Shown here in pieces: positions 1 through 5,482 of a DNA stretch of 5,482 nucleotides. Location of the stretch: the NCBI GenBank assembly GCA_002393725.1, contig DGTJ01000091.1, positions 6,257 to 11,738 on the forward strand, written 5' to 3'. The notes beneath the pieces were generated by a model. The model saw only the letters and a list, made by a program, of their open reading frames with translations. It was not told the origin of the DNA and searched no databases. Every line of letters starts with the position of its first letter. Position 1 is the first letter of the stretch. This DNA is from Prevotella sp. UBA4339. Lineage in GTDB: Bacteria; Bacteroidota; Bacteroidia; Bacteroidales; Bacteroidaceae. The position numbers were made by a program, and so were the translations under genes.

Positions 1-21
1 AACCAGCTGAGCTAAACGCCC
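1..21 (-). tRNA. tRNA gene, 5' end only (cut by left edge); isotype not determinable
   Basis: Read on the minus strand from position 21, the sequence starts with the acceptor 5' strand GGGCGTT, then T8-A9, the D-stem GCTC, A14, and a D-loop containing GCTGGTT. This is the standard start of a bacterial tRNA. The anticodon and 3' half lie outside the window, so the amino acid cannot be read. From memory, some Bacteroidales valine tRNAs start this way, but that is only a suggestion. A Bacteroidetes-type promoter sits just upstream (42-70), so the gene probably has its own transcription start after the mutL operon. Confidence 0.85.
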
Positions 22-41
22 TTGTTTTTCGTTTGCGGGTG

Positions 42-70
42 CAAAGGTAAGAAGAATTTTCCGAACCAAA
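42..70 (-). promoter_or_regulatory. Bacteroidetes-type promoter for the tRNA gene
   Basis: On the minus strand, TACCTTTG (49 to 42) matches the Bacteroidetes -7 consensus TAnnTTTG exactly. A TTTG (70 to 67) lies 17 nt upstream and could be the -33 element, although the usual spacing is slightly longer (about 19 to 21 nt). The box ends 20 nt before the first tRNA base, which would leave a short 5' leader for RNase P to remove. The -7 box is convincing; the -33 box is less sure because it sits in a T-rich run. Confidence 0.7.
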
Positions 71-91
71 AAACTTTTCGCAAGAAAAAGT
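68..91 (-). terminator. Putative weak intrinsic terminator after mutL
   Basis: On the minus strand, 26 nt after the mutL stop codon, ACTTTT (91-86) and AAAAGT (78-73) can pair as a 6-bp stem around a 7-nt loop (TCTTGCG), followed by a run of T (73-68). Placement and T-run fit a Rho-independent terminator ending the operon. The stem is short and A/T-rich, so it may be inefficient, and some read-through into the tRNA is possible. The T-run also overlaps the proposed -33 element of the tRNA promoter. Confidence 0.4.
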
Positions 92-116
92 GTATTTATT
101 AACTTGCTTTAACAGT

Positions 117-1943
117 CTAACCGAATAATCGGTCAATATCACCTTGTGGAAGGATACTTATTATAGGTTTTCCGTCAGGCGTGTAATTCACGTTGGAACA
201 GGCGAAAAGACCATTTATAATATTATCCATCTCCTCATTACTCAATATCTGTCCGTAAGGCACGGCAGCACTACGAGCCATGCTCAGTGCCACAGCGCCG
301 TTGAGCTCGTCGGTCACTCCCCTGCCCTTCTCTTCAGCATCAGAGACCATACGGCGCAAGAGCTGCACAGGATCGATGCCCTCAATACCTGAAGGAATAC
401 CGTTGATGGCGAATGTATTGCCTCCTAGGTCGCTGAGGTCGAAGCCGAGGCTTGTAAGCATAGGTATTATCGTCTGAAAGATGACAGCGTCAGAGGCAGA
501 GAACTGTATCGTCTCAGGGAAAAGCACTTTCTGCGTATTCACCACCTTGCTGTCCTGCTGCTGCATATACCTCTCATATAATATACGTATGTCGGCACGA
601 TGCTGGTCGATTATCATCAGGCCCGACTTTACTGCCGTCATGATATATCGTCCCTTATACTGATAGTGGGCAGGCGACTTCTCTGAGATGACCTCCTCCA
701 CTGGAGAAATATCCTGAGGACCGAAAAGGTCGGATGACGGTGACTCAGGACTGTCAGACTCGTCAGCATCACCAGAGGGTTGCAGACCTTCATATAGCGA
801 CTGCCATTCTGACGACACTTTCTGCTGACGAGTGGAAGAGAAAGGATTATAATCCGGATTATATGATACCTTCGGTGCCGAGAATCCACCCCTGCCAGGA
901 TCGAAGGCAGGAATCTCTGGCTTCCCTACGGTGTCGAAGTCAATAGTAGGCACCTCGCAGAACTTCCCAATCGCATCTCTCACCGATGCCATGAGGATCT
1001 GCCAGATAGCCTGCTCGTTCTCAAACTTTATCTCCGTCTTCACCGGGTGGATATTAACATCTATGTCAGCCGGGTTGACATCGAAATAGAGGAAATACGG
1101 TATCTGCATGCCTTCGGGGATAAGGCGGTCATAGGCCGTAAGGACAGCCTTATGAAAATAGGGATGCTTCATGAACCTGCCATTGACAAACAGATAGTCA
1201 CACCCTCCCTTCTTCCTTGCAGCTTCCGGCTTGGCAACAAAACCGTGTACCTTACAGATGGCAGTATCCACATTCACCGGCATAAGATCCTGGCCATACT
1301 GTTTCCCGAAGACATCAGTGATACGCTGCAACAGACTACCGGTCTTGAGATTCATCAGTTCAGCGCTGTTATGATACAGTTCGAAATGTATGTCGGGATA
1401 GACTAGTACGATACGTTCAAAGGCTGTGAGGATATTCGTAAGTTCGGTGGTATTGCTCTTCAGGAACTTCCTTCGCGCGGGTACATTATAGAATAAATTA
1501 TTTACTTTGAAGTTGCACCCTACAGGACATGAGACCGGCTCCTGACCTGTGACCTTAGATCCGGCAACATTTATCAGAGTGCCAACCTCGTCCTGAGTCG
1601 TCCGTGTCCTCAGCTCCACCTGTGCCACTGCAGCGATAGATGCCAGAGCCTCACCCCGGAAGCCCATCGTATGAAGAGCGAAGAGATCGTCAGCCTTCTG
1701 TATCTTTGAGGTAGCATGCCTCTCGAACGACAGTCTGGCATCGGTCTCCGACATTCCCACACCGTCATCTATAACCTGTATTGATGTTCTTCCTGCATCA
1801 GTGACAAGAACGGTGATGTTTTTTGCACCGGCATCTACAGAATTCTCTACCAGCTCCTTTATGACAGAAGCCGGGCGCTGTATCACCTCACCAGCAGCGA
1901 TCTGGTTGGCTACAGAATCTGGAAGAAGAGAAATAATGTCCAT
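117..1943 (-). CDS. mutL: DNA mismatch repair protein MutL
   Basis: MutL is the cytoplasmic ATPase that links mismatch recognition by MutS to downstream strand removal. The 608-residue product is close to the usual bacterial length. The N-terminal GHKL ATPase is intact: ANQIAAGEV (12-20), KELVENSVDAGA with the catalytic Glu at 30 and Asn 34, DDGVGM (59-64), ERHATSKI (74-81), MGFRGEALASIAAV (93-106), NGR (254-256), and DVNIHPVKTEIKF with Lys302. Residues about 331-425 form a Pro/Ser/acidic linker, and about 426-608 are the dimerisation domain. A sliding-clamp motif, QKVLFP (471-476), is present. The endonuclease site is degraded: DQHRADIRILYE (446-457) replaces DQHAxxExxxxE, and the Cys/His positions of the later motifs are changed. 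No in-frame start lies upstream in the 24-nt gap; AAAGGA there is rather far (about 17 nt) from the ATG. It is the last gene of the operon. Confidence 0.97.
   Translation of the reverse strand: MDIISLLPDSVANQIAAGEVIQRPASVIKELVENSVDAGAKNITVLVTDAGRTSIQVIDDGVGMSETDARLSFERHATSKIQKADDLFALHTMGFRGEALASIAAVAQVELRTRTTQDEVGTLINVAGSKVTGQEPVSCPVGCNFKVNNLFYNVPARRKFLKSNTTELTNILTAFERIVLVYPDIHFELYHNSAELMNLKTGSLLQRITDVFGKQYGQDLMPVNVDTAICKVHGFVAKPEAARKKGGCDYLFVNGRFMKHPYFHKAVLTAYDRLIPEGMQIPYFLYFDVNPADIDVNIHPVKTEIKFENEQAIWQILMASVRDAIGKFCEVPTIDFDTVGKPEIPAFDPGRGGFSAPKVSYNPDYNPFSSTRQQKVSSEWQSLYEGLQPSGDADESDSPESPSSDLFGPQDISPVEEVISEKSPAHYQYKGRYIMTAVKSGLMIIDQHRADIRILYERYMQQQDSKVVNTQKVLFPETIQFSASDAVIFQTIIPMLTSLGFDLSDLGGNTFAINGIPSGIEGIDPVQLLRRMVSDAEEKGRGVTDELNGAVALSMARSAAVPYGQILSNEEMDNIINGLFACSNVNYTPDGKPIISILPQGDIDRLFG
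848..863. repeat. 16-bp perfect palindrome inside the mutL linker region
   Basis: TATAATCCGGATTATA is its own reverse complement. It lies in codons 361-366 of mutL, which encode Tyr-Asn-Pro-Asp-Tyr-Asn. On the minus strand TATAATCC also occurs twice in tandem (separated by GGAT sharing), so the palindrome may simply result from the repeated Tyr-Asn-Pro codons. No function is assigned. Confidence 0.6.
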
Positions 1944-1967
1944 AATCGAACTGATGTTTATCCTTTA

Positions 1968-3617
1968 TCACCTTTTCCTTGTCGTTTGTGCTACAGGTTT
2001 CTCGCGCCATACGAATATGTCGTACCTGTCCTTGGGCCGTACCTCATTGTACCAGGCAAACCCCCGAAGCCGTTTCTTATCGGATGGAATCTGGTTGATG
2101 GGATACATCGTGCCTGATGTCTTCGGTGTCCACACGCTCTGCAGCTTACGGTCCTTCATATACATACGAAGCTCGGTAGTCTCCTGATAGTTATATATAA
2201 TAGGTACGCTGTCGCCCTCCTCGAAGAAATATCCTATCAGCACATTATCTTTCGCCCGTGTCTCGTGAATCTGTCCTTTGACAAAGTAGGCGAACATCTC
2301 CTTTGACGACACCTGGTTATACTGGGCAGTGTCACTCTTGAGCTGTTGTATTGAGAAAGCATTATTGATCACGTGCGCCCTATCGATGACAGAGTCCTTC
2401 ATGAACACCTGTATCTCATCTCCGAGCAGTTGCTGATTGACATTCCACACAATAGGATCCCTGTACATCGTCATGCAAGAGTCGAGGGAGTTATAAACCA
2501 GCGAGTCGCACACCGCCTGGACATCCGTACGGTAGGCCCTCACCTTATGGTAGGCATGAATCTTACGGTAAATGGAGTCGGTGTCGATATTGAAAGTCAC
2601 CACCTTGAATGTGTCGGCGTGCATATAGAGCGAGTCACCTTGCGAGAAGTCGATAGCCACGGCACTGTCGGTACAGAGGGCATATCCGGTATTCTCATAA
2701 TACTCGCAATAGTTGCCCGTGAGCTTGTTCTTATTCACGGAGTCCACATATACGACGTCACGGAAAGCCTTGCTGACGCCCTGCTTGCTGTCATACCACA
2801 CGCTGTCGCCTATCATCGTCTTTCCCTTATTGTTGAGCACAGAGCGGTTCATCAGTCTGGCCTGCTCGTTCTTGGTGTCGTAGAATCCCTGCTCTGAATA
2901 GATATGGCTGTCACCGGAAGTGATATCCGACGGTCCCACGATATGCGCCATCGAGATGGCGTTGTCATAATAGAGTGTATCGGTAGTGAGGAAGAACTTC
3001 GGGCTCTTCATCTTCACATCGTAGTTAAACACCGACATCTTGCTTTTGGTGTTATACTCTCCCCAGTCGGAGGTGAGTGTTGTGTTTCCGTCTACCATCT
3101 TTCCTCCCTCGAAGAAATAAGCATTGTCGTAGAGTCGGTCAAAGTCGAGACTGTCGGTATAGAGCGTCGTCTTACGGTTCTTCAGTATGACGTTATACCT
3201 GGCCCTTGCAATCTGCTCGTTTCCGTCGTAGTAGGCATAGTCGCTTATCAGTGACAGTGTATCACCCTGGTACATCTTCACATGTCCGAAAGCCTCGAAC
3301 GAATTGCTTGCCTCATAGAAATAGGCACTGTCGCAATATAGTCTGGCTCCTGCATGGGTGAAGTGCACCTTGCCGTTGAGTATCGTGGCATCGGGATTCC
3401 TGTACTGGTCGAAATGCAGCACGTCGGCATGTACGAGGTAGACCCTCTTGTCCGGCGCTTTTGCAGTCCTTGCGGGTCGCTTGCGTGTAGAGCGTTTCTT
3501 CTTTGCATCTATCGACATAGCCCCCGCGAACAAGAGGACAAACGACAGGGGGTAAATGATAAACGACAGACGTAATGAGTCAAATATATTTCTTCTCATG
3601 TATCTTTCAATTATCAT
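1968..3617 (-). CDS. OstA/LptA-like periplasmic protein, probable lipopolysaccharide transport bridge component
   Basis: The 549-residue product has an N-terminal signal peptide (hydrophobic core about 17-34) followed by a very basic stretch (39-58). It resembles the OstA-like N-terminal (LptA/LptD jelly-roll) family common in Bacteroidetes, which is thought to move lipopolysaccharide across the periplasm. The body shows a repeat of the type xxxDSxxYD at residues 62, 93, 124, 152, 181, 210, 239, 268 and 299, spaced 28-31 residues, with looser copies near 368, 397 and 436. This fits a beta-solenoid. There is no LptD-type outer-membrane barrel; the C-terminus (516-549) is short and charged. LptA of E. 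coli is only about 185 residues. The start at 3617 is 3 nt after the SurA-like stop (TAA CAA ATG). Met7 at 3599, preceded by the purine-rich GAAAGA, is an alternative that keeps the whole signal peptide. Five cysteines (95, 304, 315, 370, 381) are present. Family assignment is good; the exact role is inferred. Confidence 0.85.
   Translation of the reverse strand: MIIERYMRRNIFDSLRLSFIIYPLSFVLLFAGAMSIDAKKKRSTRKRPARTAKAPDKRVYLVHADVLHFDQYRNPDATILNGKVHFTHAGARLYCDSAYFYEASNSFEAFGHVKMYQGDTLSLISDYAYYDGNEQIARARYNVILKNRKTTLYTDSLDFDRLYDNAYFFEGGKMVDGNTTLTSDWGEYNTKSKMSVFNYDVKMKSPKFFLTTDTLYYDNAISMAHIVGPSDITSGDSHIYSEQGFYDTKNEQARLMNRSVLNNKGKTMIGDSVWYDSKQGVSKAFRDVVYVDSVNKNKLTGNYCEYYENTGYALCTDSAVAIDFSQGDSLYMHADTFKVVTFNIDTDSIYRKIHAYHKVRAYRTDVQAVCDSLVYNSLDSCMTMYRDPIVWNVNQQLLGDEIQVFMKDSVIDRAHVINNAFSIQQLKSDTAQYNQVSSKEMFAYFVKGQIHETRAKDNVLIGYFFEEGDSVPIIYNYQETTELRMYMKDRKLQSVWTPKTSGTMYPINQIPSDKKRLRGFAWYNEVRPKDRYDIFVWREKPVAQTTRKR
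3533..3567. repeat. Degenerate 7-nt tandem repeat within the signal-peptide codons of the OstA-like gene
   Basis: On the plus strand, units aligned to AAACGAC occur at 3533 (AGAGGAC), 3540 (AAACGAC), 3547 (AGGGGGT, poor), 3554 (AAATGAT) and 3561 (AAACGAC). AAACGACAG is repeated exactly 21 nt apart (3540-3548 and 3561-3569). In translation this gives a 7-residue period: LSFIIYP followed by LSFVLLF. A related piece, TTATCATTT, occurs in the opposite orientation at 3611-3619 over the gene start. Confidence 0.55.
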
Positions 3618-3620
3618 TTG

Positions 3621-5060
3621 TTATTTCACCCAGCCTTCGTACTCGAACTTACAATCTTTGTAGTTATCGTTCAGACGAGTGTACACGCCCTTGATCTTAT
3701 CCACCACCCACTGATGTATCCTATCCTCACGGCGCTTGTTCAGGACAACATCCTTCAGAGTCTGGAAATCCTCACTGATGTTCGCCCTATGTCCTTCCAC
3801 GCGATTCTTCAGCTTCGCGATGACGCATACGGTCTTTCCTTTCTGATTGATCATCTGGAACGACTTCGATATCTGTCCCACCTTCATGGTGTCCACCACC
3901 TTAGCCACCTCAGGAGGAAGATCCTGCATCTGGAAACGTGACGTGATTCGTCCGAACTGCATCTGGGAGTTTGACATCAGACCCTTGTTGCTACGTGTAT
4001 CCTTGTCATCTGAAAGCAGGGATGCTCCGTCCTCGAAGCTGAACTTCCCCGCACGTATGTCAGAGCCTATGGAGTCAAGGCGAGCCAGAGCTTTCTCAAT
4101 AGACTCTTCGGATACGACAGGCTTCTTAAGGATATGGCGGACGTTGACCCTGTCGCCTCTCTTCTCAACGAGCTGGATGATATGGAAGCCGAACTCTGAC
4201 TCCACAATCTTCGAGATCTTCTTAGGATCGGTAAGGTTGAAAGCCACTGTAGCGAAGGCAGGGTCAAGGTTTCCACGACCTGTGAGTCCCAGTTCTCCTC
4301 CACGACGTGCCGTGCCCGGGTCTTCAGAATAAAGACGGGCCAGTGTCTGGAATGTCGATTCTCCCTTGTTTATGCGGTCGGTATACTCGCGGAGCTCGTC
4401 TTTCACGCGGTTTATCTCCTCAGCCTCGATACGTGGTGTCTGACAGATAATCTGCACCTCCACTTCCGTAGGAACGAAAGGCAGGCTGTCGGGTGGCAGT
4501 GCCGAGAAATGCCTACGTACATCGGCAGGTGTGACAGTGATGCCCTCAATGAGCTTCTGCTTCATCTTCTGCACCTTCTGACGATTCTTGAACTCATCGC
4601 GCATCTCATTACGCATCTGGGTGATCGTCTGATGCTTATACTCCTCCAGACGCTCACGTGAGCCGTCTACCATCTCCAGCCAGTAATTGATCTGCTGCTC
4701 CACATCCTGGGCCACGTCGGCATCGGTCACCTCGATACTGTCAATGTCTGCCTGATGCACAAAGAGTTTCTGCACTGCTATCTGCTCAGGGATGGAACAG
4801 TCGGGGTCTCCACTCCACTTGACGCCTTCCATGGCTGCCTGCATACGCATGTTCTCGACGTCCGACTTCAGTATAGCCTCATCACCTACGACCCATATCA
4901 CCTCGTCGATAACACTATGGGAAGGTACCGCTGTGTCGCCCTCACTGGTGGGGGCACTCAGTGCAATCGGTGTACTGGGATAATTATTTGAAGCTGTAGC
5001 GATACCCATAACGGGGATTGACACCAGAATGGGCAGTATAAACTTTCTAGTTAGTTTCAT
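3621..5060 (-). CDS. SurA-like periplasmic peptidylprolyl isomerase/chaperone (two parvulin domains)
   Basis: The 479-residue product has a signal peptide (Lys-rich start, hydrophobic 8-21, likely cleavage after the Ala-Thr-Ala-Ser region near 21-24). It would act in the periplasm as a chaperone and proline isomerase for outer-membrane proteins. The layout follows SurA: an N-terminal helical chaperone region (about 48-185, with DEVIWVVGDEAILKSDVEN at 52-70), a first parvulin domain (about 197-300), a second (about 303-417), and a C-terminal helix (about 425-460). Domain 1 keeps GGELG (254-258) and FGFHIIQL (290-297) but has VQIICQ (202-207) where the catalytic His motif is expected. Domain 2 keeps the His motif VRHIL (307-311) but has NKGLM (358-362) at the GG-LG position. 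The start ATG overlaps the previous stop as ATGA, which suggests translational coupling. SurA of E. coli is about 430 residues. I leave the gene symbol empty because Bacteroidetes carry several paralogues. Confidence 0.9.
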   Translation of the reverse strand: MKLTRKFILPILVSIPVMGIATASNNYPSTPIALSAPTSEGDTAVPSHSVIDEVIWVVGDEAILKSDVENMRMQAAMEGVKWSGDPDCSIPEQIAVQKLFVHQADIDSIEVTDADVAQDVEQQINYWLEMVDGSRERLEEYKHQTITQMRNEMRDEFKNRQKVQKMKQKLIEGITVTPADVRRHFSALPPDSLPFVPTEVEVQIICQTPRIEAEEINRVKDELREYTDRINKGESTFQTLARLYSEDPGTARRGGELGLTGRGNLDPAFATVAFNLTDPKKISKIVESEFGFHIIQLVEKRGDRVNVRHILKKPVVSEESIEKALARLDSIGSDIRAGKFSFEDGASLLSDDKDTRSNKGLMSNSQMQFGRITSRFQMQDLPPEVAKVVDTMKVGQISKSFQMINQKGKTVCVIAKLKNRVEGHRANISEDFQTLKDVVLNKRREDRIHQWVVDKIKGVYTRLNDNYKDCKFEYEGWVK

Positions 5061-5482
5061 TTATGTCTGTTTACTGTTTTCAAAACGCTCTCATTGACTT
5101 TTACGGCATAACGGTGTCGGAGGTCATATACCCATGCCTTCTCAAGCATGTCCTGATAGTCGGCGACCACCTGAGCACGCACATCGTTATACTCCTCAGG
5201 CCTTTTCTTTAGCTTTTTACCATATACGGCATCAATCGGATAGTCCTTGAGGATTTTTGCATCAGCCTTTACGGCTTTCTCTGATGCCGGAATTTTGAAG
5301 ACGAGACTGTCTACTACACGGTTGTCACCTGCCTTAAAGACACCTTTCTCTACACGTATGCGGATGATGGAGTCTGGATTGAAAGTCTTGCGCAGAGCAT
5401 CTGCCCACTGATCGAAGGGTAGTTTCTTCACGCATTTCTTCACGGCTTTCACGTCAGCCTTATCCTTCACGTGATAGGCGAT
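5057..5482 (-). CDS. C-terminal part of a peptidylprolyl isomerase-like periplasmic protein (5' end outside window)
   Basis: The reading frame is open to the right edge: codons upstream of the GTG at 5470 read Ile-Ala-Tyr-His, so this GTG is not the true start and the visible 141 residues are a C-terminal fragment. The fragment is very Lys-rich. It ends in a tail of the kind seen in Bacteroidales parvulin-type isomerases, with DYPIDAVYGKKLKK (about 80-93), RPEEYNDVRAQVVADYQ (94-110) and LEKAWVYDLRHRYAVKVN (113-130). No parvulin catalytic motif is visible in this part, so the name rests on recognition of the tail and on its position before the SurA-like gene. It would be a periplasmic folding factor working alongside that gene. 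The stop TGA overlaps the next ATG by 4 nt (ATGA). Confidence 0.7.
   Translation of the reverse strand: MAYHVKDKADVKAVKKCVKKLPFDQWADALRKTFNPDSIIRIRVEKGVFKAGDNRVVDSLVFKIPASEKAVKADAKILKDYPIDAVYGKKLKKRPEEYNDVRAQVVADYQDMLEKAWVYDLRHRYAVKVNESVLKTVNRHK

Noticed and set aside
1047..1406. 119-codon plus-strand open frame opposite mutL
   Set aside because: It is antisense to conserved MutL motifs (NGR and the DVNIHPVK region), so its openness follows from the MutL codons.
1801..2187. Plus-strand frame across the mutL/OstA-like junction
   Set aside because: Overlaps the start of mutL and the end of the OstA-like gene on the opposite strand, with no start signal or recognisable domain.
2373..3254. Two long plus-strand open frames (174 and 116 codons) opposite the OstA-like gene
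   Set aside because: They lie wholly antisense to a gene with clear family features and signal peptide. Their residues (rich in His, Val, Ile, Glu) mirror the codon use of the minus-strand gene, and no domain is recognisable.
3847..4332. 161-codon plus-strand open frame opposite the SurA-like gene
   Set aside because: Antisense shadow of a well-supported coding region; rich in Ser, Arg and Pro with no recognisable motif.
5468..5470. GTG at 5470 as start of a short complete gene
   Set aside because: The frame stays open to the window edge upstream, and the product looks like the tail of a longer isomerase, so the gene is truncated by the window.

Overview
The window looks like chromosomal DNA of a Bacteroidales bacterium, most likely a Prevotella or close relative. 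The evidence is the gene order on the minus strand (parvulin-type isomerase, SurA-like isomerase, OstA-like protein, MutL), start regions with weak or no Shine-Dalgarno sequence, and a Bacteroidetes-type promoter (-7 box TACCTTTG) before the tRNA gene. The genus is an inference from style and gene order only.

Layout, in the direction of transcription (right to left, all genes on the minus strand): (1) the C-terminal 141 codons of a periplasmic peptidylprolyl isomerase-like protein, cut by the right edge (5057-5482); (2) a complete SurA-like protein with a signal peptide and two parvulin domains (3621-5060), whose start overlaps the preceding stop in an ATGA; (3) an OstA/LptA-like periplasmic protein with a signal peptide and a long repeating beta-solenoid (1968-3617), starting 3 nt after gene 2; (4) the mismatch repair protein MutL (117-1943), starting 24 nt after gene 3; (5) a 95-nt intergenic stretch with a weak putative terminator and a tRNA promoter; (6) the 5' end of a tRNA gene running off the left edge (1-21).

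Genes 1 to 4 are packed like one operon. The first three form an envelope-biogenesis set: two chaperone/isomerases for exported outer-membrane proteins, and a probable lipopolysaccharide-bridge protein. MutL, a cytoplasmic DNA repair ATPase, is the odd member and probably depends on read-through from the envelope genes. No mobile element, CRISPR array, phage gene or obvious foreign segment was seen. The most notable points are: MutL has lost nearly all metal-binding residues of the MutL endonuclease site but keeps a sliding-clamp-binding motif; the OstA-like protein carries a regular repeat of about 29 residues that makes it much longer than LptA; and its signal peptide is encoded partly by a degenerate 7-nt tandem repeat. 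I saw no clearly new multi-gene system; this is mostly a conserved housekeeping region.
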